Below are positions 22,701 to 32,449 of a stretch of 37,482 nt of DNA, one piece after another. A program made the translations under genes and the position numbers. Numbering within the stretch: position 1 is the first letter of the stretch; every line of letters starts with the position of its first letter. Under the pieces are notes generated by a model. The model searched no databases. It was not told the origin of the DNA and saw nothing but the letters and a program-made list of their open reading frames with translations. This stretch comes from Verrucomicrobiaceae bacterium (GTDB lineage: Bacteria > Verrucomicrobiota > Verrucomicrobiia > Verrucomicrobiales > Akkermansiaceae), in contig JAIYDP010000427.1 in assembly GCA_027487435.1 (NCBI GenBank), forward strand, positions 1-37,482. The letters run 5' to 3'.

Positions 22701-23034
22701 TAATGACATCAACTTTTGTTGGCTGAACTTGAAGGTGAGCGTCTTTTTGCCGAAGCAATTTGGAGATTGCGAGCTGACGTTACCGGAGGCTCCTTTTCAA
22801 ATATCAAGACGTGGCTGGGCAGTCCTTGATGCGATGGTGACAATCCATCTTCGCGAGATGTTCAATGACACGTCGATCGTGGTCGAGCACGAGCTCTTTC
22901 TTTACGGCTCGGGCGCATATCGGACCTTCATCGTGACTGCGAGTGGAAGGTCAGTGAGGGTTGAGCCGCTTGCTGGCGGCACTCTCTCCTATGATGTAGT
23001 TGCATCTGCTCCTGTTGAATCGAGCGTGGATTAG
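19773..23034 (+). CDS. STAND NTPase with helical repeats and C-terminal YEATS domain
   Basis: Introns 21305-21339 (35 nt) and 22700-22734 (35) give exactly 1063 aa. The N-terminus MGCASSSGG fits N-myristoylation (Gly2, Ser6) plus palmitoylation at Cys3, followed by a Ser/Pro-rich linker. Around residues 300-460 lies a NACHT/STAND-like module: P-loop PLIVASEGGLGRSSLVAS (Arg where Lys is expected), Walker B QRVVIFLDSAELID, then LRWLPQTTPGNVSVVITSSS (sensor-type strand). A winged-helix-like segment follows (GLSLAEIGDMLSLTPAAL ... FTHSFIRHAVRATYL), then Ala/Leu-rich helical hairpins resembling TPRs. From about residue 910 a YEATS domain is readable: FVIQVGNEYRK, ESHVWKVFVRS, LHRIVRCVSVFLPKQFGD, EAPFQISRRGWAVLDAMVTI. 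YEATS domains read acylated lysine on histones. An acylated STAND protein with a YEATS end is unexpected; its role is unknown. Confidence 0.8.
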
Positions 23035-23038
23035 ATGT

Positions 23039-23610
23039 CTACACAGAATTGTACAAACGACTGTGCAAATAACAGATATTGCGTCGAGTATTTTTGGGAT
23101 GGATGTTGGTCGAACGAAACATGAGTTGCGAATTTCCATGCAGTTGAATCCACCACGAGTGCGCCTCGCATCTCTTTTTTGCCTTTGCATCGGCATCGTT
23201 GTAGACGCTCGATTGTTGTGACACTGCAGACACCACTTGTTTCAACCAATTGGGTCCTTCTTGTTGCGCTTGCAGCTGTTCTCGTTGGTTGGAGATATGC
23301 ATCTGAAGTCACGAAAGGTGCATTACCGGAGATGGCCTCAATGCAACAGAGCAGTTGACGATTCTGAGAGGCCTTTGCGTTATGTTTGAGAGGCAGCGAC
23401 GCATGATGAGGTATAATCCACCTTGCTCCGTGACGCTCTCAATAGCCCAATCAGAAAGACGATTCCGATTGAAGACTGCCTTGAGTTTCTCATAGTTGAG
23501 AGGATTGCTTGGTCTTGCGTTGAGGAATACCTTGTGTTGCGGATGAACACGTCAGAAAAGTTACTAGTTCTGTTCGAAGTCGGCATGAACATTTTCTTAC
23601 TAACTACATA
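23039..23610 (-). pseudogene. Formin GBD-like fragment or small unresolved gene
   Basis: A minus-strand frame reads NARPSNPLNYEKLKAVFNRN and RLSDWAIESVTEQGGLYLIM, followed in another frame by SQNRQLLCCIEAISGNA. The order (helix, N-x-SW-x3-F/V, GGL, then C-x-(K/E)A) resembles the GTPase-binding/armadillo start of diaphanous formins. No FH1 or FH2 is present in the window. I could not find one set of introns joining the frames, so it may be a pseudogene, a truncated formin relic, or a short gene with a splice I missed. The remaining frame down to 23039 ends 5 bp from the YEATS gene stop. Confidence 0.35.
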
Positions 23611-23687
23611 GGCATCGCGACCGTCTTCAAGGTCTATCCTCGAAAATTGGCAATTGTTGGACCTAACACAATGGCGGAAACCCTAGT

Positions 23688-24431
23688 CTACGTCGCTTCC
23701 CATACGTTGGCGATACCTAGAGCCGTCGATAGCACCCCCAGCGTCCCAGTCACGCCTGTCGACATTGGGGCCAATGTCGAAGTTCCATCAAATGCAATGA
23801 CGAAGTCGAACACGCTCAAGAAGAACTCCCTCATCGCCGTTGTGTGCTTCTTCACTGCATCCGCATGGTCTTTCTTTGCCGTCTTTGCATCGTCCGAATC
23901 GGACATTGTTAGTCGGCTTTTCAGGATTCTCCTTTGAGCCGCATATGCCGAAACAGCGAAGAGCGCTGCAATGGCGGCAAGCATGGCCCTGATTGCCCAT
24001 GCAAAGCACCTTCACGGTAAGACGAACGCAAACCTCAAATACCGAATTCTTTTCACTCGAAGGATATTCATCCCCGTAAACCCCAGTTTGGTGAACAGCT
24101 CCATGTTGTCGAGAGCGAAATAGAAAATACCAGCGACACTTCGAAGGCGGATCACGATATTCACAAGGCTGTTCGCTTTGGTGGAGTAAAACGTCGAGAT
24201 CTCTCGAATCGTTCGGAGAAATCGGAAAAATTTTCTAGAGTCCGCTGCAGTGCCCTCAAGTTTCACTAAGGACGCCTTGAAGGGAGACTCTGGCGCCAAC
24301 CAAACCAAAAATCTCGAGCCATACCTTATCAACATGAGTATTTATATGAAAGGCGGCAACTGGAGGAGGCGAATGATCTTGTCTTGGCCGTCAGTTTTGG
24401 AAACAAACGCTGCTGGCTTCGAAACTTGCAT
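23688..24431 (-). CDS. PEX11: Peroxisomal membrane elongation factor PEX11
   Basis: PEX11 proteins bend and elongate the peroxisomal membrane before fission. Introns 24325-24360 (36 nt) and 24010-24042 (33) give 224 aa, close to the family norm (~230-250). The N-terminus reads VSKTDGQDKIIRLLQYGSRF (the classic TDGRDK...QYGSR), followed by an amphipathic helix region SRKFFRFLRTIREI, then LRSVAGIFYFALDNMELFTK and LGFTG. After the second intron comes AWAIRAMLAAIAALFAVSAY and a C-terminal hydrophobic region with GVTGTLGVLSTALGI. Its presence shows that the organism has peroxisomes. The start is divergent from the 7TM gene, 39 bp away. Confidence 0.9.
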
Positions 24432-24470
24432 TTTTGAGTTTAACAAATAGAAATTTGGGTAGGGGTAACG
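24432..24470. promoter_or_regulatory. 39-bp divergent intergenic region, PEX11 / 7TM
   Basis: Only 39 bp separates two divergent start codons, so both promoters must overlap each other and probably the 5' coding ends. No recognisable element is seen. Confidence 0.4.
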
Positions 24471-25496
24471 ATGTTGTTTCATTGTCCCAACTCCACCCGT
24501 CCCAACCTTGGACCTGCTGATACAGAAGATCTGGGGTTCGGAATAGCTGGAGCTGTTCTCTATTTTGCATGCTTAATAACAATCATCGTGCAGTTTATTC
24601 GGCTTCGAAAGCAGGATCCGCATTGGAACAGTGCCTGTACATTCTTCGCAAGCATCTTTTGGCTCTGCGTTCTCCGAATCGTGTGTATTGGCTTTGCTAC
24701 CGTATATCAAGTTAGAATTGATCGTGCCATCTCATTTCGTAGGAACACACAGCTGACGGCACTTTCGAAGACTTTACATTGGCTCTAAATCTGATATCTC
24801 AAGTACTTTCTCAAAGTCCTCCTTCTGACATGTAAGGTCTGCAATGCACTCTCCTTTATCGCATTCTCGTTCGCCCCATCGTTTTGGTTGAAAGCCGTTT
24901 GGGCAATTCGGGGTCTCCAACTTGAGACAATCGAGCTGAAGAAGAGGAAGCTTCATCTTCTCACTGTCTTACTGGCCATTGTCCTCTCCATCGGACCCAT
25001 TGTGACAGTTGTTTGGGTTGCCTTCACGTCGTTCCGTCAAGAAGAGTATCTCACAGCAGGTCTCTTCTTCCTCGTCGACGCGTTCTGGTCTCTTGCCTTC
25101 ATGTTTCTTACAATTGCGTCTGGGGTCCATATTTTTCATGCTGTGAAGCAACGTTATGGCGAAACGTCGCGGGTCATGTACGGCCGACTTCGGCAAGTCC
25201 GGGTTGTCGCCATTGCTTGTATCTTTAGCTTCCTCATTAGGCTGGGTGCATCTGTTGCATTCATTGTGTTCTATTTGAAATGCGTGGGTGAAACCTTCTT
25301 CGTCGATCACTTCGCTGCGCTGTACGTGTCGTTCATTGTCGTCGTAGAGCTCTTCCCAATCGTCGTTACGAATTACATGCTGCGCAACAGCTTGCACAGC
25401 CTTGGATTCGCTCGCGCTCGATACCCAAGCTATGGGGGGGAGAGTGACCAAGACCCCAACCGAGCGTCGGGCAAAATGGAAGAACCGCTTCGTTAA
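24471..25496 (+). CDS. 7TM protein of the THH1/TOM1 (GPR137-related) type
   Basis: Introns 24711-24742 (32 nt) and 24803-24836 (34) give 319 aa with seven hydrophobic segments, including VLYFACLITIIVQFI, TFFASIFWLCVLRIVCIGF, ALSFIAFSFAPSFWL, LLTVLLAIVLSIGPI, AGLFFLVDAFWSLAFMF, VVAIACIFSFLIRLGAS and ALYVSFIVVVELFPIVV. The end of TM5 to TM7 (GRLRQVRVVAIACIFSFLIR ... VVELFPIVVTNYMLRN) resembles the plant THH1/TOM1/TOM3 family (EV-x-T-IC-x-FLIR ... VEILPS) and related GPR137 proteins. Those sit in tonoplast/lysosomal membranes. The short C-tail has no recognised motif. Assignment is from motif spacing only. Confidence 0.7.
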
Positions 25497-25546
25497 TTAA
25501 TACTGCTTTCTTGTACAATGTAAAATACAAAATCATTTATCTACAT

Positions 25547-25771
25547 CTAGCATACCATGCTAGCAGAGCCTGCAGCTTCCGACAAACGAGCAGATAACTC
25601 TGACTTCGCATTGGAAGCTTCTTCATTGAACAATTTCAAAATCCCATCTCTTTTCGAGATGATTCTGCTTACTTCTTCCTCACATTTAAGGTTCAGATAT
25701 TCCTCAACCTGATGCTTGAGAAAATGTTCATTGGGGGTGGCTGCAACCGTCATCTCGCCAAAAGACGACAT
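25547..25771 (-). CDS. Hypothetical 74-aa coiled-coil protein
   Basis: Intact ORF with a real ATG (MSSFGEMTVAATPNEHFLKH), then a continuous charged helix (EEYLNLKCEEEVSRIISKRD ... NAKSELSARLSEAAG) ending in a C-terminal Cys. It is likely a small helical adaptor or complex subunit, but I recognise no family. It lies 50 bp from the convergent 7TM stop and 30 bp downstream of the stop of the large same-strand gene. Confidence 0.55.
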   Translation of the reverse strand: MSSFGEMTVAATPNEHFLKHQVEEYLNLKCEEEVSRIISKRDGILKLFNEEASNAKSELSARLSEAAGSASMVC

Positions 25772-25801
25772 CGAACAAATTCAAATAAACTTAACAGATT
25801 G

Positions 25802-28800
25802 TTAAGTATGCAAAGGGCTTCTGTTCTTTTTGTCAAGCACAGCAGTTGCTGGCCGCACTACTTGAAGGCCAATGCCCCCAGTAACTTCACTTCGCTGCGC
25901 CATAGAAGAAAGAACCCGAGAAGCACTTTTTGCAAGCGACTGCTTCAGCGAGGCGGCCGTTTCTGGCCGTTTCTTGATGTCCTCGGCAGCAGGCCCTGTG
26001 CCCATCCTGCTTGTGAATTTCATACGGACACCACCGAGAGGATCATTGTCATGATGAAGACCCTTGGTGCTAAAAAGCAGTCCCGCATGCTCCTTGACAA
26101 TGGGGTCCACATATGTTGCCCGCACGAAGCGATCTTCCTGGGACCTCCGAACAGTGGGCTCTCTCTCAACTGGAGTACCTACCCTCGCTGGGCGGACTGA
26201 AGGCAAATGTTCGTCATTCGATTCAGCAGCGTTGAACGTCCACCCCGACCTCGCACTGTATTGGGGTTTCCCGACAAGCTCCAGCACCTCATCCCCACGG
26301 AAAATCTTTTCCTCCCCACTCATTCGCATGCCTTCTTCGCGTCCAGCGCTCCTAGACCGTTGTTGAGGTCCTGCTTTCTGTGACAGGACGAGAGGAGCAG
26401 AAAGAAATAGCGGCGCAGCGCCAACAGGCGTAAACACCTCCGCAGGCACCGCCGACACTGACTTTGTTGTGACTTGTTCTTCTCGTGATCCGAACAGATA
26501 CGTTGGCCCCGATGTGTCACGCAGTGGAGACACCCTTTTGACTTCAACTTTGAGTTCGGGAGCGAATCGAACATGGTGGCCAGCCTCATCGACTCTTGGC
26601 GGAGTCAGCCGGGATGCTTTCATCCCTGTCGATGGGTTCGGAGCCGTTGATGTCTTCCCGCTACTTGGCGGAGACAACTCGATTCGAGGCTGCGGGGAGG
26701 TTCGCGCCTGATTTCCGACTGATTTGCCTTGATACACACCAGCACCCTTAAGCGGTGAAATAGATGGCTTGGACGGAGGCGACACTCGATTCATTGCAAT
26801 AGCTGAAATTTGAAGCTGCGGCACTGCCAGTTGTTTCGTTGGCGCTGGAATGGGTGACACCCTACCCTCCTTCTTCGTCTCCTTCATTGACCCGGGCTCT
26901 GCAGCGCCGTTTTGCGGGATTGGCCACGTCGGCCGGTACAGGAACGGCGGCGGACTGTCGTCGGGGCCTGGTGAGAGGACGTCAGGTGCCAGCGAGATGA
27001 CTGGGTCGTTGAAGCCTTGCTGCCGCGCAACGGGAATTGGCAACGGGGAGGGTGACCTCTTTTGAACAGAGCCCCCCTCATCTTTGCGTAGCAGCTCCTC
27101 AAACTCAGCCTCCTCCTCGTCGTCAATCCACACGTCGTCCGGGTCCTCTTCCTCTGCCTTCTCATCGGCGTGTTGAGCCGCCGATGGAGGGGATTCCATC
27201 AGCTCGCTCTCCGTCGGCGAGCTGATGATGCCCTTGGCCACGAGGTCGTCAAGCGAAGGCCGCCGCTTCAACGCACCGCTTATGCTATCAGCAAGCCGCT
27301 TTCGCGTCAAGCTCTGGCTGATCGACGCAATCTTGGGGCTTAGATGCCCGCCACTCGCCGGAATGATATTTCTGTCAGACAGCTCCGACACGGAAGGGCG
27401 CTCCAATCTCAGCGCGTCCTGGAGCCTCCTTCGCGCGAGTGAGATCCGCGGTGCCTCCTCTCGAGGGAGCTCCACCGACTTGGCTGATGGAGCAGCAGCG
27501 GGGGGGGACGCCGTGTCTTTTTCGTCGGCGCTGGCACTCACATTCTTCGCGCCTCCTGCGACGCGAATGAACTTCAGACCAGCGGAGATGCGATGCGTGA
27601 CGGAGTTCAAACGCGTTCGTTCCTTTCGAACCCTTTCTCGCTCTTGGGACAGCGACATGCCCGGCATGAGGGGCACGAGCTGATGGCGTGGGAGAAGAGT
27701 GGAGCAAACAAAATGAAGAAAATGAGACCGTCTGAGTTTAAGTCCGCTTGCCCCAATGACAGCGTCTTCATTCCGCAGCGCTTGGGCGTCGACGGCGCTG
27801 TCCCGTAGCGGGTCAGCCGCTCGATCTTCGTCTGCAGGAGAGGCCTCCTCTGGCGGCGGTGTGGACGATCTCGAAGGTGCTGAGACCGCCGTATCCTTCA
27901 GGGGGGATGCAGCCACAGGGCGATTTCGGATTGCAGCTTTCAGCTTCGAGCAAACAAGAGGGGGGGGTCTGCTCCCTTCTTTGTCAAATAGGTGATTCTT
28001 GTCGATTAATTCGTTGTACATGTTGCGCTCATCTTCGTCCGCCTGCCAGTCACTGAACAATCGCCGACAGACGTCGCGACACACGGCGTAGCTGATGAAG
28101 TGCGGCGAGTCGTCGAGATCAAATTCCGGCACGACGTAGCTGAAGCCGTCCGTGGCCGATGACAACTCAAGAGCAACGTCGAAGCGTTGAAGTGCGTTCA
28201 GCACAGGCAACTGCCAGACGTTGCGGACGAAGCGGGAGAACATGTTGACCTCTGCGTTGAGGGTCGAGTACTCCATGATCGTTGAAACAAGCACAACAAG
28301 CTTCCGCTTCGCCACCGCCACGATGCAGTCCTGGGAGATGTACTCCTTCAGGAAGTGCTGAAGCGGAACGCGGCTATTCGTCCGAATCCGCTCATCGAAA
28401 ACGCATTTGATCTCTTTGAGAAGCCACCGCAGGCTCTGTGGCTTGGGCCGAAGCTTCGGGTCTTCAGCAAACATTTTCCAAACACGCGAAACAAACAGGC
28501 TCAATCCCCCCGCGTTGTCCTCAGGATCTTCCAGCACCGTTGCGTCATCCTCTAATTTTCCGCGAACGCGCAGGCTGCCTCCAGCTAACTCCGGACAATG
28601 AGTTACGTCTTGAAGCGATTTCAATCGCCTCTGATAGGCTGCGACCCAGACGCCAACGTCGATCCCGGAGTCGGCCGCTTTGCGCCGCAGCTCTGCCATC
28701 TCTTCTGCCGAAAGGTTCACCGGCTGTGGGGGCGCGTCAGTGATTCTATCGCCGAGGACGTTGCAGAAGAGGACGTATTCGTCCTGCTTGGTCGACATTG

Positions 28801-29088
28801 TCCAATGGTCAATCAGCTCAAAAACGCTGTTGTAGAAGGTCACGAAGTTCATGCGGTCGTCGGCGTCACAATCCACAGCCCACTCTTCCTGAAGAATTAA
28901 TTTCCATTTAGTTGTGATGGTACCTCGGCTAGCACGCGCATGGAGTCCTCGTCAAAGTGCTTGTGCAGGCATTTGAGAACTCGCACGTGCAAGTCACAAA
29001 ATGAGTCCTTCGAAATGCATCCCACTGCCACGTCTTCCGGCTTAGACGCCTGCAGGAGAGTTGCCCACAGCTTCAGCTTGTTAGCCAT
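25802..29088 (-). CDS. Large disordered protein with conserved acidic N-terminal module
   Basis: One intron (28889-28923, 35 nt) joins MANKLKLWATLLQAS... to EEEWAVDCDADDRMNFVTFY, giving 1083 aa. The first ~350 residues are globular. The WAVDCDADDRMNFVTFYNSV segment looks like an EF-hand-like loop followed by FELIDHWT, and helical stretches continue through LQHFLKEYISQDCIVAVAKR and YAVCRDVCRRLFSDW. The rest is low-complexity, rich in Pro/Ser/Glu, with repeated basic Ser/Leu-Arg-rich elements near DALRLERPSVSELSDRNII and SGALKRRPSLDDLVAKGIIS. These two elements share the pattern RRPSLxDL-x3-GII and look like RPEL-type or short linear repeats. The function is unknown. A cytoskeletal or scaffold role is a guess based on these repeats. 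Confidence 0.75.
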
Positions 29089-29158
29089 ATGCAGCAAATT
29101 GTTCAGAATAAAAAAAAAGAGTAATGGCACCATAAGCATTGAATTCACGATCGCGGAA
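29089..29158. other. Short A/T-rich intergenic stretch
   Basis: 70 bp upstream of the large disordered protein, with an A-rich run on the plus strand. It is the likely promoter of that gene. Confidence 0.4.
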
Positions 29159-29480
29159 TTACCAGTTGAACCGCTCGAATGATTGTAGAATCGTCTCTAA
29201 GGGCAACTCTTGCCGCAAGTGCATCCTGTGTGTACCACTTCTCATTTCCTTGCAAGTGATAGCTGTGGAGTCACGACGAGTACAGAGAGAGCGACCCAGA
29301 ATGGCAACAATAAACAAAAAAGCAAGCATTTGAGTCCACAACAACGAAGACTCTGCGCTGCCCACGGAGAACATAGATTCAAGCATGCGCAAGTACTTAC
29401 GGAACTTCGTCCCAAGTCCGCTTTTCGAATTCGAACAAAGATTTGCCTTTCTTGCTGCCTTGACGCACAGCGGTCATCAT
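29159..29480 (-). CDS. Putative small single-pass membrane protein
   Basis: An ATG at 29480 opens MTAVRQGSKKGKSLFEFEKR, then a GTAAGT donor starts an intron of about 41 nt. The next exon contains one hydrophobic helix (LLWTQMLAFLFIVAILGRSL) and a basic tail ending FERFNW. No family is recognised. A second intron after the TM helix is possible and would change the tail. Confidence rests on the clean donor and the TM segment. Confidence 0.4.
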
Positions 29481-29582
29481 TGTGGATGCGTATTAACAGA
29501 CGTTTACTTCGGTTTGTTATCGCTGTCAACGCACCAACCGAAACGTTTCATTAGCACGGGGGTTTGGATAAACGAGGAGGGC

Positions 29583-30478
29583 CTACAATACAGCCTCTGC
29601 AAACGAGTGAATGACTGACATGCCGTGGTCTTGTGGGAGAGCAGCAGTCCCGTCTCTCACGGAAAGGGTGACTACGATGCCCGCTGCTCTGACAAATCAT
29701 CCCCAGTTCACGTCAACGAACTTTGCAGCTTTTGCCTCCGCAAGAGAGTCGGTGATGAAATGAACTTCCGATGCGTCGCAGCCAATTCGCTCCAATATCT
29801 TACTGTAGCTAACCACCTCAACGGTCAGACGAACGAGCGCACAACCACTTCTATCTTTGAGCCTGGAAAGACTGTATCAAAATGACCCGAAATCAGAGGT
29901 AACATGTCACCCTCTTGTGAGAAACCAAACAAGAGCTTCTGCGCCTACACATTCAAAAGACCATCAACACGCAAAGACCTGCACACTGCCAGAGGAGTAA
30001 ATGAAGATGTCGAGCCCCGAAGATTTCCACTTCTGGAACGCGGGGAGCACATCTGGGTACACGTGACCCTGCTACATCAATTTTGACGCCATTTGCAGAC
30101 TTTCAAGGCACCACTAACATAGCCCTCTTTCCAAATGATTCCTTGGATCTCTTTAAGGACTGTTACTTTCTTGTTCTCGGCTATTTTTTCCTGCAAATAG
30201 TCTACACAACACGAAATCGGATCAGAGACCCGAGGCATGTACGCCTCTTCAGTCATAGCCGCGAAGATTTTTGACAGCCAGTTCTGCCATGTGAGAGCCA
30301 GAAAGAGCGCATTAACAGCTCGTAGGTCTTCCACTAAAGATTCCAAAAATGTCCGGATTCTCTGTGCGCTGTACGGAAAAAGGACATCAACAACGAATGA
30401 AATCGATGTCGTTGTGCCTTCAATATCCTTAGCAAGTCACAATAATTCACGGGCGCAGACGCAGATCACTGCCCGCAT
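29583..30478 (-). CDS. ENOPH1: Enolase-phosphatase E1 (methionine salvage)
   Basis: HAD-superfamily enzyme converting 2,3-diketo-5-methylthiopentyl-1-phosphate to the acireductone in the methionine salvage pathway. Five introns (30428-30460, 33 nt; 30069-30100, 32; 29945-29978, 34; 29817-29848, 32; 29689-29721, 33) give 243 aa, near the family's ~260. HAD motif I is restored across the first intron as VICDIEGTTT (nucleophile Asp, acid/base Glu variant of this family). LKEIQGIIWKEGYVSG, HVYPDVLPAFQKW and IFIYSSGSVQAQKLLFGFS (motif II Ser) follow, then SKILERIGC and VHFITDSLAEAKAA (motif IV Asp). The start ATG directly follows the stop codon of the upstream nucleotidyltransferase gene. Confidence 0.95.
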
Positions 30479-31758
30479 TTAACGAATATTTCCAGATACT
30501 TTTGAGCATAGTGTTTCGATAATTTGTCTTTCGCTGCGTGCGGATTCGATGACAGACCTCGCATGGGCGAAACATTTCCGCTAGTGCTTAGACCGCAACA
30601 ATGGGGAGATACTATCTTGAGCAAACTTTCGCGGTCGACAAATCGTCCCAAGTTAATGTTGGGAAGGATCGGATCCTGTTGGCCTTAGACAGAGCCAGAA
30701 GGTCATGACTTGGATGTATAATGTGGAGCCGAATCCTGTGGAGTTTCTGTCGTTTGCATACTCGAATTTGTCAATGCTGCCTGGCACTTGCGAAATGGAA
30801 TACACGACTTCCTCGACAGATCAGATCCAGCCGAATTTTCGACTATACCGGCGTGAAGAGACACTTGTCGTACTGAATAATGAATTGCTTAAACTGCTCC
30901 CATGAATTTTCACAACATTTCTTCTGAAACGATCAGCTTGCAAATTTCGCACAGCGGTACTTTGACCGACGCCAAAAGCAGCACGAACAGGGCAAGCGAC
31001 GTGAACGTCCCCTTTTTCGAATCGTTGATCCGTTGGCTCCTGGCAAACAACTTGACCAAACGAAAGCAATCGTTCAAGATAGGAAACTGCTCGAACGCAG
31101 CTGTAACAAGCTTGACAATCTTTCACATCAATCAAACATGAGTCATTTTGATGCCTCTCTGTTGTGAACTAGGTTCGGAGATTCCGAATCTTCCATGGTT
31201 GCCTCAATGTGGAATTCTTGTCCCTCGAACTGGATTGAGAACCTCAAAACAGGATGACGAGCATTTTTTATAACGGCCACTTGGCGTCCAGCGGACCTTC
31301 TATTTTTAGAAACGGGTTGCCGTCAGAAACTTTAAGTATGAAACGATCGTCGAAAGCGTGCTTCTGCAAGAGGGCCTGTCGCATGAGCGTCTGTTCTTCT
31401 ACTTGCCAATACCCAATCTGGCTTTGTAAGAAGAGCTTTTAAATATTCACATTGACGTCAATGTCGCTGCATGTCAACACGCAACCATAAGCCACGGAGC
31501 CAAAAACTTCCAACTTCAGGGAAGGATTGATCGCAGTCAATTCCGCCTCTTCCACCATCAGACTACACATGAAATAGCAACACCCAAGAATCGTGCAGCA
31601 TTCTTTTTCATTTCGATGCCCCCCTTCAAGTTGAATTCGTCGCAGTTTGAAATAAATCCTTTCCAAGTCTCATCGCGAGAATGGAAAGGCTTGCTTGTCA
31701 GCCTTGCCATTTTGGTGGGGGGCTCCGAATCAGACCCATACTCCCCGAGATGCTCCAT
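30479..31758 (-). CDS. Non-canonical poly(A)/poly(U) polymerase-like nucleotidyltransferase
   Basis: DNA polymerase-beta-like nucleotidyltransferase of the Cid1/GLD-2/TUTase group, adding nucleotides to RNA 3' ends. The catalytic palm is clear: LKLEVFGSVAYGCVLTCSDI (GS ... SDID with two Asp). The third strand follows VIKNARHPVLRFSI, where EFHIEATME fills the third-acid position. The central domain reads PILNDCFRLVKLFARSQRIN then GTFTSLALFVLLLA. The PAP-associated part contains QDPILPNINLGRFVD (the DP...NV-x-R motif). Introns 31549-31583 (35 nt), 31418-31450 (33) and 30581-30612 (32) are firm; 31280-31344 (65) and two or three others are likely. The third acid looks like Glu rather than Asp. 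The start at 31758 is the first ATG of the open exon. The TAA at 30481-30479 abuts the ENOPH1 ATG. Confidence 0.8.
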
Positions 31759-31784
31759 TGGTTCAGTTTGGAGGTTCTTCAAAC
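31759..31784. promoter_or_regulatory. 26-bp divergent intergenic gap
   Basis: The nucleotidyltransferase start (31758, minus) and the YlxR-like start (31785, plus) are separated by only 26 bp, too short to hold two ordinary promoters. Either the true start codons lie further in, or transcription starts overlap the coding regions. Confidence 0.4.
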
Positions 31785-32449
31785 ATGAACAGCAGGTTGA
31801 GAGAATCTGCGTTCCTTCTTTCTCGTCCTCTACGACGTTGCATCATTCTCAACAACATTTTCCCTTCAGGTCTTGCGTGTCTGGCATGTCCTGATAGTGA
31901 AGGATTCTTGATTCGAATGCGACTCGCCGCAGACGAATCGACCAGAAAATGGATAGTCCCGGACTTGCGGATGAGCCTCGGAGGAAGAGGAACGTACGCG
32001 TTCTGCAGTCGCTCTGTGTTTGCGCTTGGGATTCTCGAGAGTAACCCCCCTACGTATGTGTAATTTCCTCAGGGTCGTTTTTAAGAATGGGCGTCGGTGA
32101 GATTCGAATTGCGAAGGACTATGACGCTGCCATTGAGAAGGAGCTGGAGCGCATTGTGCAGGAGACGCTTGACCGAGCCACGGCTGCAGGTGACGTGGAC
32201 ACGTCCATGCGAGACGACTGCACGTACGAGGCCGTTGTTGTCCGTTCATACGACCCGTCCGTGTGGTGCAACGAGAGAGGCGCTCTCATCTTGCCATCGG
32301 CTCTCTTTACAAACGTAACGGGACCACAGAACCTTCACATTCGCGAAGGTGTCCATGGCCGCGCCCTCTCACTTGCGGCGATGCGGCTCAACCTTTGGAG
32401 GGATGGGGCTTCGCCGCCACCAAAAATGACCCCTCGAGCTACTGCGTAG
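31785..32449 (+). CDS. YlxR/DUF448-like protein
   Basis: The intron 32041-32072 (32 nt) joins ALGILE to RSFLRMGVGEIRIAKDYDAA, giving 210 aa. The N-terminal half has RPLRRCIIL ... CLACPDSEGFLIRMRLA ... KWIVPDLRMSLGGRGTYAF, which matches the general layout of YlxR (DUF448): a Cys pair, an 'F-IR' strand, then the GRGAYxC loop. YlxR is a small bacterial RNA-binding/nucleoid protein also found in organelles. The C-terminal half is helical (AIEKELERIVQETLDRA) with no family I recognise. The gene's 3' end overlaps the convergent SLC26 stop (32439) by about 11 bp. Assignment is from motif shape only. Confidence 0.5.

Noticed and set aside
30880..31000. A saposin-like small secreted protein (hydrophobic stretch plus CEICKLIV)
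   Set aside because: Splicing a 37-nt intron places this stretch inside the central domain of the nucleotidyltransferase (FRLVKLFARSQRIN ... GTFTSLALFVLLLA), which is a better explanation.
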